Assembly (NCBI GenBank): GCA_032117915.1
Contig: JAULYI010000062.1
Span: forward strand, 1-36,692
Origin: ZLKRG46 sp032117915
GTDB lineage: Bacteria > Bacteroidota > Ignavibacteria > Kapaibacteriales > Kapaibacteriaceae
Direction of reading: 5' to 3'
DNA length: 36,692 nucleotides
Positions 1 through 8,995 of this stretch are shown piece by piece (position 1 is the stretch's first letter; every line of letters begins with the position of its first letter). The position numbers and the translations under genes are program-made. The notes beneath the pieces are model-generated. The model was not told the DNA's origin. It saw only the letters and a program-made list of their open reading frames with translations, and did not search any database.

Positions 1-496
1 TCGACATGTCGAGCTGTTCTGCAAGCTCGGCCGCCGTTGGTTCGCGCTCGTACTGCTGCTCGAGCTCACTGAACTTCTTGCCGATCTTATTCAATGCGCC
101 AACGCGGTTCAGCGGAAGACGTACGATACGCGACTGTTCGGCCAGCGCCTGGAGGATGGACTGACGGATCCACCACACAGCGTAGGAGATGAACTTGAAG
201 CCGCGTGTCTCGTCGAAACGCTTGGCGGCCTTGATCAGACCAAGGTTGCCTTCATTGATGAGGTCACCCAGGGACAGACCCTGATTCTGATACTGCTTCG
301 CGACGGAAACAACGAATCGCAGGTTTGCCTTCACGAGGCGTTCGAGGGCGATGTTCCCTTCGATGCCACCGCGCTTGATGGCCTGGGCCAATACGATCTC
401 GTCATCCCCGGTCAGCAGCTCGACGCGGCCGATCTCCTGAAGGTACTTGTCGAGTGACTGACTCTCGCGATTCGTGTATTGTTTGGTAATCCTCAT
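1..496 (-). CDS. rpoD: RNA polymerase primary sigma factor (SigA/RpoD family), 3' part outside window
   Basis: Housekeeping sigma-70 factor that directs RNA polymerase to promoters. Reading leftward from ATG at 496 gives 165 codons without a stop before the window ends, so the gene is partial. The start has the short Bacteroidetes/Chlorobi N-terminus (MRITKQYTNRESQSLDKYLQ), lacking the long region 1.1 of E. coli RpoD. It continues into region 1.2 (YLQEIGRVELLTGDDE), region 2 with the core-binding and -10 recognition segments (LVKANLRFVVSVAKQYQ, GDLINEGNLGLIKAAKRFDE, FKFISYAVWWIRQSI) and the beginning of region 3 (REPTAAELAEQLDMS). The promoter lies just beyond the ctpA stop, giving a leader of about 98 bases. 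This factor is presumably the one that reads the TAnnTTTG elements found throughout the window (inference). Identity is certain from the region 2 motifs; only the C-terminal region 4 cannot be seen. Confidence 0.96.
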   Translation of the reverse strand, partial: MRITKQYTNRESQSLDKYLQEIGRVELLTGDDEIVLAQAIKRGGIEGNIALERLVKANLRFVVSVAKQYQNQGLSLGDLINEGNLGLIKAAKRFDETRGFKFISYAVWWIRQSILQALAEQSRIVRLPLNRVGALNKIGKKFSELEQQYEREPTAAELAEQLDMS

Positions 497-599
497 GGGG
501 CGAACGCTTAGACTGTAGTGGGGGAACCGATGGAACGTGTGTAGCACGTCCACGACGAACGAGCACAACTACTGGTGTAGGTTGCGCCAGAATCCGGCG

Positions 600-607
600 C
601 AAAGTTA
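600..607 (-). promoter_or_regulatory. -10 element (TAnnTTTG) for the sigma factor gene
   Basis: TAACTTTG on the minus strand, in the gap after the ctpA stop codon. Transcription would start near 594, leaving a leader of about 98 bases before ATG 496. A small hairpin (GCGCC at 584-588 with GGCGC at 596-600) lies at the very start of this leader. The motif is the known Bacteroidetes -10 consensus; the -35 is not obvious. Confidence 0.6.
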
Positions 608-614
608 CGAATGC

Positions 615-2267
615 TCAATGTTCGTTCCGCGTCTGCGGTGCAAGAAAGGTGCTATATCGTGCAGAACCGAGGATTTGAGACGCAGCTCGTAGGACGGGGT
701 CAACGGTCAGCGAACGGGCAAGGTGAACCCCTTCGTTGCTGAAGCGTGATCTGATCTCCTGCTCGAGGAGTTCGCGTATCAGCGGCTCATGTTGCCGCAG
801 CGTGCGTTCAACCTCGCGTTCCGCCTGCCGTTCTGTGGACTCCATAGCCTTGATCGTGGCGGCCGACAGTCCGGCTTTGACGGCTGCGGCCTTTGATGCG
901 GCCAGGCTGCCCAGGACTGGCGACCGGCGCTCGGCGGGTTGCGTGACAACAAACTTGAAGAATGCCTCGACGGTTGCAGCGTCGACGACGAATGCAGCCG
1001 GAAGCTCCGTCCACAACGCCGTGTGCCTGCTGCCAAACCGGAAGAGCACAGATCTGTCAACCAGGTGCTGCACCGGCGCAGGAAAGGCCGTGTCGGCGAT
1101 CGTTGAATCTGGATCGATGCCGTCGAGCTCGTGGACGATGCGGCCGGACGCCGTAGCGAACGTCCGCACCGTATCGGTGCGCGCGGCGGTTCGCCGCAGC
1201 ACCTTTGAATGGTCGATCCGCTGGATGCAGCGGCCGGACGGAGTGTAGTAGCGAGCAGTCGTAAGCTTCATACTTGCTTCGTACGGCAGATCGAGGACCG
1301 TCTGTACAAGACCTTTGCCAAAGGAACGCCGACCAAGGATGATGCCCCGATCATGGTCCTGGATCGCCCCTGCCACGATCTCGCTGGCACTGGCACTTCC
1401 ACCGTTGATCAGGACGGCAAGGGGCAATGACGGCTCCATGGGGTCGTTTGTGACGCGATACGTGCGGCTGTCCTGCGCTTCGCGGCCCCTCGTCGTCACG
1501 ACCGTGGCTCCGCGCGGCAGGAATACTCCGCAGAGTTCGACGGCTGCATCAAGCAGGCCGCCGGGGTTATCCCGTAGGTCAAGTACCAGACCTCGCAGAG
1601 GGCCCTGTCGTTTGAGATCGGCGATCGCATTCCGAACATCCCCACCGGTCTGTCGCGAGAAGCGTACAACCTTGACAAAGCCAAGTCCGTCGGCTCGGCG
1701 TTCTGCATGGGCGATGTTCTGCACGGCGACTTCGCTGCGCAGTACGCGTAGGACGATGGTGTCTGGTCTGCCGTCACGCAGGATGCGGACGGTTGCTGTG
1801 GTACCGGCGGATCCGCGGGTATGCGGGCGCAGGTCGCCCGGTGCCAGCGTGTCAACGCGCACACTGTCGATGGACACCAGGCGGTCGCCGATGCGTAGTC
1901 CTGCACGATGAGCTGGATGGCCTGTGCGTACGTTGGACACGACGAGTGTACTGTCAAGGCGTTCGACGGTGATGCCGAAGCCGGTATACTTACCCGTGGC
2001 AAGCATTTCGACGTCATCGTCTTCGCCCGGCGGGATGTATGCACTGTACGGGTCGAGCGTCTCGAGCATACGCTCAACGCCTGCCTCGACGATCGCTTCG
2101 GGATCAACGTCGTCGACGTACTGCATGCTGATCTTGCGAAAGACCTCGGTGAACGTCGCGATGCTTCGTTGAATGCCTACGAACAGGTCGTTGTCGCTCA
2201 GGGCATACCATCCAACAGAGGATACGGCAATGAGGGCACCGCCAACATAGACGGAGATTCGCTTCAT
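615..2267 (-). CDS. ctpA: Carboxy-terminal processing protease (S41, CtpA/Prc type)
   Basis: Exported serine protease of family S41 that trims or degrades envelope proteins from their C-termini. The 550-residue product starts with a signal-anchor (residues about 4-23), then a PDZ domain (about 88-175; GFGITVER, HRAGLRIGDRLVSID) and the S41 catalytic core. The Ser/Lys dyad is visible: Ser293 in GGSASASEIVAGA and Lys318 in RRSFGKGLVQ, with the 25-residue spacing seen in E. coli Prc (430/455). About 200 further residues follow the core, charged and probably helical, so it is longer than minimal CTP-3 proteases. The start is ATG 2267, with AGGA about 6 bases upstream. It lies 30 bases downstream of glyS on the same strand, so the two are probably co-transcribed. 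The natural substrate cannot be read from the sequence. Confidence 0.93.
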   Translation of the reverse strand: MKRISVYVGGALIAVSSVGWYALSDNDLFVGIQRSIATFTEVFRKISMQYVDDVDPEAIVEAGVERMLETLDPYSAYIPPGEDDDVEMLATGKYTGFGITVERLDSTLVVSNVRTGHPAHRAGLRIGDRLVSIDSVRVDTLAPGDLRPHTRGSAGTTATVRILRDGRPDTIVLRVLRSEVAVQNIAHAERRADGLGFVKVVRFSRQTGGDVRNAIADLKRQGPLRGLVLDLRDNPGGLLDAAVELCGVFLPRGATVVTTRGREAQDSRTYRVTNDPMEPSLPLAVLINGGSASASEIVAGAIQDHDRGIILGRRSFGKGLVQTVLDLPYEASMKLTTARYYTPSGRCIQRIDHSKVLRRTAARTDTVRTFATASGRIVHELDGIDPDSTIADTAFPAPVQHLVDRSVLFRFGSRHTALWTELPAAFVVDAATVEAFFKFVVTQPAERRSPVLGSLAASKAAAVKAGLSAATIKAMESTERQAEREVERTLRQHEPLIRELLEQEIRSRFSNEGVHLARSLTVDPVLRAASQILGSARYSTFLAPQTRNEH

Positions 2268-2297
2268 GGGTGTCCTGCTTACGCAGCGTGTAACGTG

Positions 2298-3728
2298 TTA
2301 CCGGCGTATCCGACGTTGGATGATGTCTTCCAGTGCGTCAATGGACACGCGTTCCTGCTGCATGGTGTCGCGATCACGCAGGGTCACGGTCTGGTCGGCT
2401 GACGTTTGTCCGTCAACCGTAATGCAGAACGGTGTTCCGACCTCGTCCTGACGGCGATAGCGTCGTCCAATAGCGCCACTGGTGTCGTAGTCAACACGGA
2501 CGGACTTGCGAAGGTTCTTGCAGATCTGTTCGGCGATCTCAGGCATGCCGTCCTTGTTGACGAGCGGGAAGACGGCGGCCGTCATCGGAGCCAGGTGCGG
2601 CGCAAAGCGCATCACCGTGCGCGTTTCGCCGGAGCCGTCGTCACCGGCGACGGTTTCTTCCTCGTAGGCATCACACAGCACCGCCATGAAGGTACGTGTG
2701 GCACCGACGGCTGTCTCGATCACGTAGGGCACATAGCGCTCGCGCGTTGCCGTATCGACGTATTCGAGCTTCTTTCCCGAGAATTCCTGATGGCGTTGCA
2801 GATCGAAGTCTGTTCGAGAATGCACGCCTTCGACCTCGCCCCAGCCGAACGGGAACAGGTATTCGATGTCTTCTGCGGCAGCTGCGTAGTGCGCCAGCTT
2901 TTCATGTGGCTTACGACGCAGCCGATCGGCCTTAATACCCAGCGACGTGAACCAGTCCCAACGCTCCTGCCGCCAGTACTCGAACCATGTGGCTTCGGTA
3001 CCGGGCGGAATGAAAAACTGCATTTCCATCTGCTCGAACTCGCGCGTACGGAACAGGAAGTTCTTCGTGTTGATCTCGTTGCGGAACGACTTGCCGATCT
3101 GTGCAATGCCGAAGGGCGGACGCATCCGGGCTGACTCCATCACGTTCTTGAAGTTGACGAAGATGCCCTGGGCTGTTTCGGGACGTAGGTAGACGGCGTT
3201 GGAGGCGTCCTCGATGGGGCCCACGAACGTTTTGAACATCAGGTTGAAATTGCGAACCTCGGTCCACTCACGTGAGCCCGACACCGGACATGCAATGCCG
3301 GCGTCCACGATGATGTCGTAGTAGTCTTCGTTCTTCTGCACAGCGTTCAGCCGCGCTTCCAGCGCGTCGGCCTCTGCCCCCTTCTGCTTTCCGCGAAGCT
3401 TTTGGACGTGCTCTTCGATCAGGTTGTCGGCACGGTAGCGCGCCTTCGATGTCTTGTTGTCGATCATCGGATCGGAGAACTGCTGCGTGTGACCTGATGC
3501 TTCCCATGTGCGAGGATGCATCAGGATGGATGCATCGATACCCACGATGTCGTCGCGGTACGTCATGCGCTTCCACCATGCGTCCTTGATGTTGCGCAGG
3601 AGCTCTACGCCGAGGGGACCAAAGTCCCAGCAGCCGTTCAGGCCGCCGTAGATCTCCGACGATTGGAAGACAAAGCCTTTGCGCTTGGAAAGGGATAGGA
3701 TCGCGTCGAGCGTTGCATGTGTAGCCAT
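2298..3728 (-). CDS. glyS: Glycyl-tRNA synthetase, eukaryote-like dimeric (alpha2) type
   Basis: Class II aminoacyl-tRNA synthetase that charges tRNA-Gly. The 476-residue single-chain form matches the alpha2 enzymes of Thermus and archaea rather than the split alpha/beta GlyRS of proteobacteria. Recognisable parts are the N-terminal GFVFQSSEIYGGLNGCWDFG segment, class II motif 2 (GIAQIGKSFRNEI), FLFRTREFEQMEMQFF, motif 3 around the middle of the chain, and a C-terminal anticodon-binding domain (LAPMTAAVFPLVNKDG; DYDTSGAIGRRYRRQDEVGTPF). The reading frame is open further upstream, but the family N-terminus begins at MATHATLDAIL, ATG 3728. A -10 element sits only 3 bases before this ATG, which supports the start and suggests a nearly leaderless mRNA. 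It is divergent from dsbD, with ctpA 30 bases downstream. Confidence 0.96.
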   Translation of the reverse strand: MATHATLDAILSLSKRKGFVFQSSEIYGGLNGCWDFGPLGVELLRNIKDAWWKRMTYRDDIVGIDASILMHPRTWEASGHTQQFSDPMIDNKTSKARYRADNLIEEHVQKLRGKQKGAEADALEARLNAVQKNEDYYDIIVDAGIACPVSGSREWTEVRNFNLMFKTFVGPIEDASNAVYLRPETAQGIFVNFKNVMESARMRPPFGIAQIGKSFRNEINTKNFLFRTREFEQMEMQFFIPPGTEATWFEYWRQERWDWFTSLGIKADRLRRKPHEKLAHYAAAAEDIEYLFPFGWGEVEGVHSRTDFDLQRHQEFSGKKLEYVDTATRERYVPYVIETAVGATRTFMAVLCDAYEEETVAGDDGSGETRTVMRFAPHLAPMTAAVFPLVNKDGMPEIAEQICKNLRKSVRVDYDTSGAIGRRYRRQDEVGTPFCITVDGQTSADQTVTLRDRDTMQQERVSIDALEDIIQRRIRR

Positions 3729-3731
3729 GCA

Positions 3732-3739
3732 CAAAGATA
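3732..3739 (-). promoter_or_regulatory. -10 element (TAnnTTTG) for glyS
   Basis: TATCTTTG on the minus strand, ending 3 bases before the glyS ATG at 3728. With a normal start-site distance, the RNA would begin at or within the start codon. It is back to back with the dsbD -10 at 3758-3765. Confidence 0.6.
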
Positions 3740-3757
3740 GGAACGGCCTTCGTTTCG

Positions 3758-3765
3758 TAAGTTTG
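3758..3765 (+). promoter_or_regulatory. -10 element (TAnnTTTG) for dsbD
   Basis: TAAGTTTG on the plus strand, 30 bases upstream of the dsbD ATG at 3796, predicting a leader of about 25 bases. It shares the short divergent region with the glyS promoter. Confidence 0.55.
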
Positions 3766-3795
3766 GGACCCATCAACAGTTACGGTGATCGTGTG

Positions 3796-5787
3796 ATGAC
3801 GCTTCGCAGACTTGCCCGTCTTGTGCCCTTGTTCGTCCTTCTTGTTCTGACCTCGGGCGTTGCCCGGGCGCAGTTCGAAACGGGGAAGGACCACATCAAG
3901 TTCGAGAAGATCGCTCCGGTGAGCGGCCGAGCAGGCGATACGGTCATGGTTCGCGTGAAGGCGAAGATCGATCGGTACTGGCACACGTATGGCACAAGAC
4001 CTGTCGAAGGTCCCATGCCTACAGAGATCACACCCGGCCCCAAAGGCGTTCTGCGCTCAGGGGGTAAGGTCAAGGCCCTGAAGGGCTCACACACGGCCTA
4101 CGACAAGATCTGGGAGACGGAGGTCGAGGAGTGGGCAGGTACGGTCGAGCTTGACGTTCCTGTTCGCATCGATCCTTCGCTGAAGAAGGGTACGGCAAAG
4201 GCACAGATCAACGTCTACCTCCAACTATGTGATACGGCGGCCTGTATGCCGCCGGAGGATATCACGCTTCCGCTCATGGTCGATGTGACCGCCGAAGCGG
4301 TTGCCGGTGCAGCAGATACGGCATCTGCACAGGCAGAGTCGCCTTCGAAGGCCGATCATACGTCAGTCACCGGCAAGGCCGGATCGTCAACACCCATACT
4401 CTCGGACACGCAACGCGAGATCCAGCAGGAGAAGGCCAAGGGGCTGTGGAGCTTCTTCCTGTATGCCATGGGCTGGGGGTTCCTGGCTCTGCTCACCCCA
4501 TGCGTATTCCCGATGATCCCCATCACGGTCTCGTTCTTTACGAAACGTCATGAGAAGCGCACCGGCTCCGGCATTCGCGACTCGACGGTCTTCGGTATTG
4601 GCGTCATCTCGACCTTCACGCTGATCGGTCTGGTCGCTGCGGTCGTGTTCAAGAACGCCGATATTGCCGCGAATCTTGCGGCGAGTCCGCTGCTCAACAT
4701 GGTTATCGCAACCGTGTTTACCATTCTGGCCTTCAACCTGTTCGGTGCGTTCGAGATCCAGATCCCGGTATCGATCCTGAATGCCTTGAATAAGAAGTCT
4801 CAGGGTGACGGTATGGCTTCCGTCTGGCTGATGGGTCTGACGTTCGCCCTTACCTCGTTCACCTGTACGGTGCCCTTTCTGGGTGGTGTGCTATCATCGG
4901 CAGCCACCGGCGGTGAGTTCCTGTTTCCGCTCGTCGGTACGTTGGGCTTCGCGACTGCGTTTGCCGTGCCCTTCGTCGTACTGTCCATGTTCCCTGCACT
5001 GCTCGTGCGGTTGCCCCGCGCCGGCGGCTGGATGAACAACATGAAGGTCGTCATGGGCTTCATCGAGATCGGTGCGGCCGTCAAGTTCATCTCCAGTGCT
5101 GACCTGGCAGCCGGCTGGGGCATCATGCCTCGCGAGGTATTCCTGTCCATCTGGGCAGGCCTGATGTTGTTGAGCACGATCTATGTGCTGGGCATGTTCC
5201 AGATGAAGCTGGATTCTCCAACGGAGCGGATCGGTGGCATCCGAGCCGGATTCGCCGTCATCTTCGCTACCCTTACGTTCTGGTTCTCGGCCGGTGCCAT
5301 GGGACGCGATATGAGCGATTTTATCGAGGCGTTGCTGCCGCCCCATAACTACAAGGAAATGATGGGGGGCGGTGTGGCCACGGCATCGGTAGCACCGGGT
5401 GCATCCGTGGTGGAAACGGAGAAGTGGTACACGAATCTTGACGAGGCAAAGAAGGTAGCCCAGCAGACCGGTAAGCCGATCTTCATCGACTTCACGGGCT
5501 TCACCTGCCAGAACTGCCGTTTGATGGAAAAGACGGTCTTTCCGAAGCCGATGATCAGAGAGCGATTCGAGAAGTTCGTCCTGGTGCAGCTTTACACGGA
5601 CCGACGTGAAGAGCCGTATATCTCGAACCAGAATCTGCTAAAGACCTACGGTACCGTGGCCAATCCGCTGTATGTCATGCTGAAGAGTGACGGATCATAC
5701 GTTGGCCAGACCGGCTATCAGCCGTTGTTCTCGGTCGATGCCTCGGCGTTTGCCAAGTTCCTCGATCGCGCGCTCGTTGATGCGTGA
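3796..5787 (+). CDS. dsbD: Thiol:disulfide interchange protein DsbD (three-domain)
   Basis: Inner-membrane reductant conduit that takes electrons from cytoplasmic thioredoxin and passes them to envelope thiol proteins. The 663-residue product has a signal peptide (MTLRRLARLVPLFVLLVLTSG, cleavage after ARA near residue 25). The periplasmic alpha domain follows, with Cys145 and Cys150 (QLCDTAACMPPEDI). The membrane domain has the paired cysteines Cys236 (LLTPCVFPMIP) and Cys357 (SFTCTVPFLGG) in about eight helices. The C-terminal thioredoxin domain carries CQNC (Cys571/Cys574). All three redox pairs are intact. The frame is open upstream, but ATG 3796 is chosen because it opens directly into the signal peptide. 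It converges with the GNAT gene, 15 bases away. Confidence 0.95.
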   Translation: MTLRRLARLVPLFVLLVLTSGVARAQFETGKDHIKFEKIAPVSGRAGDTVMVRVKAKIDRYWHTYGTRPVEGPMPTEITPGPKGVLRSGGKVKALKGSHTAYDKIWETEVEEWAGTVELDVPVRIDPSLKKGTAKAQINVYLQLCDTAACMPPEDITLPLMVDVTAEAVAGAADTASAQAESPSKADHTSVTGKAGSSTPILSDTQREIQQEKAKGLWSFFLYAMGWGFLALLTPCVFPMIPITVSFFTKRHEKRTGSGIRDSTVFGIGVISTFTLIGLVAAVVFKNADIAANLAASPLLNMVIATVFTILAFNLFGAFEIQIPVSILNALNKKSQGDGMASVWLMGLTFALTSFTCTVPFLGGVLSSAATGGEFLFPLVGTLGFATAFAVPFVVLSMFPALLVRLPRAGGWMNNMKVVMGFIEIGAAVKFISSADLAAGWGIMPREVFLSIWAGLMLLSTIYVLGMFQMKLDSPTERIGGIRAGFAVIFATLTFWFSAGAMGRDMSDFIEALLPPHNYKEMMGGGVATASVAPGASVVETEKWYTNLDEAKKVAQQTGKPIFIDFTGFTCQNCRLMEKTVFPKPMIRERFEKFVLVQLYTDRREEPYISNQNLLKTYGTVANPLYVMLKSDGSYVGQTGYQPLFSVDASAFAKFLDRALVDA

Positions 5788-5802
5788 TGTTGCGCTCTGC
5801 TG

Positions 5803-6255
5803 TTAAAGCGTGATGCGGTACACGAGCCATTCTTTCATGAAATCGGCCTTGCGTCGTGCATAGAAGTCACGCGCAAGCGTGTTCCAGTCAAGCACTTGCC
5901 ACTCCATGCGACCGCAGCCGTTGTCCTTGGCAAGGTCGAGCACTCGGTCGAACAGACGTCCGCCAACCCCATGCGTTCGCGCATGCTCCAGCACGAAAAG
6001 GTCTTCGAGGTATTGCGTCGGCCTGGCAAGGAACGACGAATACGTCTGCAGCGTGATGGCATAGCCGACGGCCTCGCCGTCCAGCATTCCCAGGAACGCC
6101 TGATACCGCGGTGCGGTGCCAAAGGCGTCGGCACGCAGTCGCTCAACGGCATCCGGCGTGGGTCTTTCCAGATGCTCATAGTCGGCCAGGGCAACAACCA
6201 GGCGTATGAAGTCATCGAACCGTTCGGGCTTGAGGTCCACGATCTCGACGTTCAT
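5803..6255 (-). CDS. GNAT N-acetyltransferase, diamine/spermidine acetyltransferase-like
   Basis: Acetyl-CoA-dependent N-acetyltransferase of 150 residues with a single GNAT domain. Visible features are the beta4 segment YLEDLFVLEHARTHGVGGRLF, containing an acetyl-CoA pyrophosphate loop of R/Q-x-x-G-x-G type (RTHGVGG), and the segment GCGRMEWQVLDWNTLARDFY followed by ADFMKEW. The YLEDLFV and CGRMEW...DWN pattern is typical of the SSAT/diamine acetyltransferase branch, so a polyamine or other small amine is a plausible substrate, but this is inference. The ATG overlaps the panC stop by 4 bases (ATGA), so the pair is translationally coupled; no functional link to pantothenate is apparent. Confidence 0.85.
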   Translation of the reverse strand: MNVEIVDLKPERFDDFIRLVVALADYEHLERPTPDAVERLRADAFGTAPRYQAFLGMLDGEAVGYAITLQTYSSFLARPTQYLEDLFVLEHARTHGVGGRLFDRVLDLAKDNGCGRMEWQVLDWNTLARDFYARRKADFMKEWLVYRITL

Positions 6256-7115
6256 ATCTCACCTCCGATTCGGGCCAGCAGGTTGTCAATCAGCCTTGTC
6301 GTACCCATACGCACAGCTGCCAGAAGTACAATCTGTTCGCCTGCGGCGAAGCGTTCCGGCGTGGACAGGTCATCGGCACGGGCTGCCTCGAGGTAGTCGA
6401 TGGACGTGCCCAGCATCGTGCCGAGATCGCCGCGCATGACCTCTGCAAAGGCATCTCTACGCGTCTCGCCCACATGGGCCAGCGCTTGTCCAGTGCGCAG
6501 TGCACGGAAGATCGCGGCTGCATTGTGACGCTCCTGTTCGGACAAGTAGATGTTCCGCGAACTCATGGCCAGTCCGTTAACCTCACGCAGGGTAGGGCAC
6601 ACCGTGATCCGAACTGGTAGGAGCAGATCTCGCGCGAGTTGCCGTATGACAAGCGTCTGCTGGTAATCTTTCTGTCCGAAGTACGCCTCGTCAGGTTGCA
6701 TGGCCTGAAACAGTTTACAGACCACTGTTGCCACACCGTCAAAATGTCCGGGGCGCACGAGGCCTTCGAAGGGGGCTGTGACGCCGCCGACGTGGATCAT
6801 GGTAGAGCTACCCTGGGGATACATGGTATCGACGGACGGGGCAAAGACCGCGGTGCCGCCATTGGCGGCGACGATCTCGACGTCGCGGTCAAGCGTACGC
6901 GGATACCGTTCAAAGTCCTCGTTCGGACCGAACTGTGTGGGGTTCACGAAGATGCTGGTGACGACGTGGGCATGATCGGCCGCCGCGGCTCTGATCAGCG
7001 AAGCATGACCGTCGTGTAGGGCGCCCATGGTTGGGACGCATCCAAACGTGGCTCCGCTGCTGCGAGCGCTACGCGCGTAGTCCCACATTTCGTCGACCGT
7101 ATGGATGATCTGCAT
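6252..7115 (-). CDS. panC: Pantothenate synthetase (pantoate--beta-alanine ligase)
   Basis: Cytoplasmic ATP-dependent ligase joining pantoate and beta-alanine, the last step of vitamin B5 synthesis. The 287 residues match the family length. The adenylation signatures are present: VPTMGALHDGHASLIRAA (HIGH-like HDGH at residues 34-37), SIFVNPTQFGPNEDFERYPR, FDGVATVV, YFGQKDYQQ and the KMSKS-equivalent MSSRNIYLS. The start at ATG 7115 has GGAG about 9 bases upstream. It is divergent from the exported protein gene at 7152, with only 36 bases between the two starts. The GNAT gene overlaps its 3' end. Confidence 0.96.
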   Translation of the reverse strand: MQIIHTVDEMWDYARSARSSGATFGCVPTMGALHDGHASLIRAAAADHAHVVTSIFVNPTQFGPNEDFERYPRTLDRDVEIVAANGGTAVFAPSVDTMYPQGSSTMIHVGGVTAPFEGLVRPGHFDGVATVVCKLFQAMQPDEAYFGQKDYQQTLVIRQLARDLLLPVRITVCPTLREVNGLAMSSRNIYLSEQERHNAAAIFRALRTGQALAHVGETRRDAFAEVMRGDLGTMLGTSIDYLEAARADDLSTPERFAAGEQIVLLAAVRMGTTRLIDNLLARIGGEI

Positions 7116-7142
7116 GTGTCACATCTCCGTGGTGTTCGGCAA

Positions 7143-7150
7143 CGAAGATA
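7143..7150 (-). promoter_or_regulatory. Probable -10 element for panC
   Basis: TATCTTCG on the minus strand, one mismatch from TAnnTTTG. It would place the RNA start near 7137 and give a leader of about 22 bases containing the GGAG site of panC. Confidence 0.4.
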
Positions 7151-7151
7151 C

Positions 7152-7922
7152 ATGTCCCGTCTATACATCACGTGCGTGTTGCTGCTGCTGCTCAGCTATG
7201 GAGCGCTGCATGCGCAACCCAGAGGACGGATCTTCGGTATTGACGACACGGCGGACGTAATCGATCATGGTCGGTTCGACTCCCTGTGGAGGGCGTCGCT
7301 GCAGCGTGGCCTGCTGCGGACGGACGGGGCAGTAAGCCCTGCAATGACTGACTACCTGCGGACGCTGGCGACAGCACAGCCTGATGCATTCCTTCCGGCG
7401 GCACGGCAGGCCTTCTGGACCAATGCCCACATGGCAGCCATCATGGTCGTCATGCATCGCAGGGCCGGTTTGCGCAGCACAGTCGCTGATACGCAGCTGT
7501 TTGCGCGCGATACCTTCATGATTGCCGGTGCACGACATACCATCGAGTCCATCGCGTCGATGGTCGTCGACATCCATGGTACGGCCCTTGCCTGTGTGCT
7601 GTTAGGTACAGGCAGCACGCATGCACCGCCCTTGCTGCGAACGGCGGCGACGTCTCGGACCATGGATCGAATCCTGCGTGAGCAGGCGCGGCGCGTGCTC
7701 CGCAGTGAGCGGTTCGTCTTCTTCGATCCCGGTGCAGACGCGATACAGCTCTCGTCCTTCTTTGCCCCCTTCCTGACCATGATGGAGCAGGAGCGGGGAT
7801 CTGTGGTGCAGTTTCTGCTGCCCTGGCTCGATGACGTGATCGCAGCCGAATGTGCACTGCGTCGGGCCTCGATGCGGGTTCTCGTTGCAGACCGTATCGA
7901 GAAGTGGCGGCGGCGTCGATAA
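7152..7922 (+). CDS. Exported protein of unknown function
   Basis: A 256-residue protein that I do not recognise. It begins with a clear signal peptide (MSRLYITCVLLLLLSYGALH, likely cleavage after AHA) and no lipobox, so it is expected in the periplasm or on the outer membrane. The mature part is mixed alpha, rich in Arg and Ala, with long amphipathic stretches and no recognisable catalytic motif. The frame extends upstream, but ATG 7152 is preferred because it starts the signal peptide and leaves room for the divergent panC promoter. It ends 15 bases before ilvE, whose own promoter overlaps the 3' end. Confidence 0.75.
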   Translation: MSRLYITCVLLLLLSYGALHAQPRGRIFGIDDTADVIDHGRFDSLWRASLQRGLLRTDGAVSPAMTDYLRTLATAQPDAFLPAARQAFWTNAHMAAIMVVMHRRAGLRSTVADTQLFARDTFMIAGARHTIESIASMVVDIHGTALACVLLGTGSTHAPPLLRTAATSRTMDRILREQARRVLRSERFVFFDPGADAIQLSSFFAPFLTMMEQERGSVVQFLLPWLDDVIAAECALRRASMRVLVADRIEKWRRRR

Positions 7923-7926
7923 GTCG

Positions 7927-7934
7927 TAGGTTTG
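7927..7934 (+). promoter_or_regulatory. -10 element (TAnnTTTG) for ilvE
   Basis: TAGGTTTG, ending 3 bases before the ilvE ATG at 7938. This predicts a leaderless or almost leaderless transcript for ilvE and the genes behind it. Confidence 0.55.
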
Positions 7935-7937
7935 TAT

Positions 7938-8993
7938 ATGCCAATTCCCATAGATCGCACAGCTGTACCGCGGCTCGACGCCGAGGCTCTCGAGGCGGGC
8001 AGGATGATGAACATCCCTGCCGATCACATGTTCATTGCCGAATATGCTCATGGCGAGTGGCGCAAGGCACGCATACAGCCGTATAGGGCCATTCCGATGG
8101 CACCCCTTGCGCTGGGTCTGCATTACGCTCAGATCGTGTTCGAAGGGATGAAGGCCTACCGTCTGCAGGACGGTGGTGTTGCCGTCTACCGTACGCCACG
8201 CCATCATGAACGATTTAACCGTTCACTGGAGCGTATGTGTATGCCCATTGTGCCCGAGTCGCTGTTTACGGAGGCCGTGCATACGCTTGTGTCCGTCGAT
8301 CGTGGCTGGGTTCCCAACGGTCCAGAGGCTGCCTATTACATTCGTCCCTTCGTGATCGCCAGCGAAGAGCGCATGGGGCTAAAGGCCGCTGATGAGTTCC
8401 TGTTCATCGTTGTGGGTGGACCGTTCCGTCCGATGTTCAAGAAGCCGTTACGCGTCAAGGTTGAACGCGAATACGTGCGTGCTGCTTCCGGCGGAACCGG
8501 TTTTGCCAAGTGTGCCGGAAACTATGCCGCGGCAATGTTGCCGACAAAGCTGGCGCAGGACCAGGGGTTCGACCAGGTGCTGTGGACGGATGCGCGAGAC
8601 CATTCGGCGATCGAAGAATCCGGAGCCACGAACGTGATGTTCGTTATTGACGGACAGATCGTGACGCCGGAGCTAACGGATACGATCCTTGACGGCATCA
8701 CGCGTGACTCCGTGATCACGCTGGCGCGTGACATGGGCTATACCGTCGTAGAGCGACGCGTGACCGTCCAGGAACTTCTCGAGGGTATCCCCTCCGGACG
8801 GGTCACCGAGGCCTTTGGCGTGGGTACGGCCGCCTCGATCGCTCCCATCGGCGCCATCAATATTGACGGCCAGGAGCTGACGCTAGATCTGCATCCGGAC
8901 CGCATCATGTTCACGCTGCGGTCTCACCTGCAGGACATTCGCACGGGTGTGGCCGAGGACCGTTTTGGCTGGATGCATAGTGTAACGGACTGA
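7938..8993 (+). CDS. ilvE: Branched-chain amino acid aminotransferase
   Basis: PLP-dependent fold-type IV transaminase interconverting Leu/Ile/Val and their 2-oxo acids. At 351 residues it matches the longer (BCAT2-like) family. Visible signatures are LHYAQIVFEGMKAYR, AYYIRPFVI, the Schiff-base lysine Lys191 in GGTGFAKCAGNYAAAM, DARDHSAIEESGATNVMFV and VTEAFGVGTAASIAPIG. The ATG at 7938 is favoured over the upstream TTG in the same frame because family proteins begin here and the -10 element lies directly upstream. It is the first gene of a probable ilvE-dinB-recG unit with gaps of 2 bases or overlaps. Confidence 0.95.
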   Translation: MPIPIDRTAVPRLDAEALEAGRMMNIPADHMFIAEYAHGEWRKARIQPYRAIPMAPLALGLHYAQIVFEGMKAYRLQDGGVAVYRTPRHHERFNRSLERMCMPIVPESLFTEAVHTLVSVDRGWVPNGPEAAYYIRPFVIASEERMGLKAADEFLFIVVGGPFRPMFKKPLRVKVEREYVRAASGGTGFAKCAGNYAAAMLPTKLAQDQGFDQVLWTDARDHSAIEESGATNVMFVIDGQIVTPELTDTILDGITRDSVITLARDMGYTVVERRVTVQELLEGIPSGRVTEAFGVGTAASIAPIGAINIDGQELTLDLHPDRIMFTLRSHLQDIRTGVAEDRFGWMHSVTD

Positions 8994-8995
8994 GC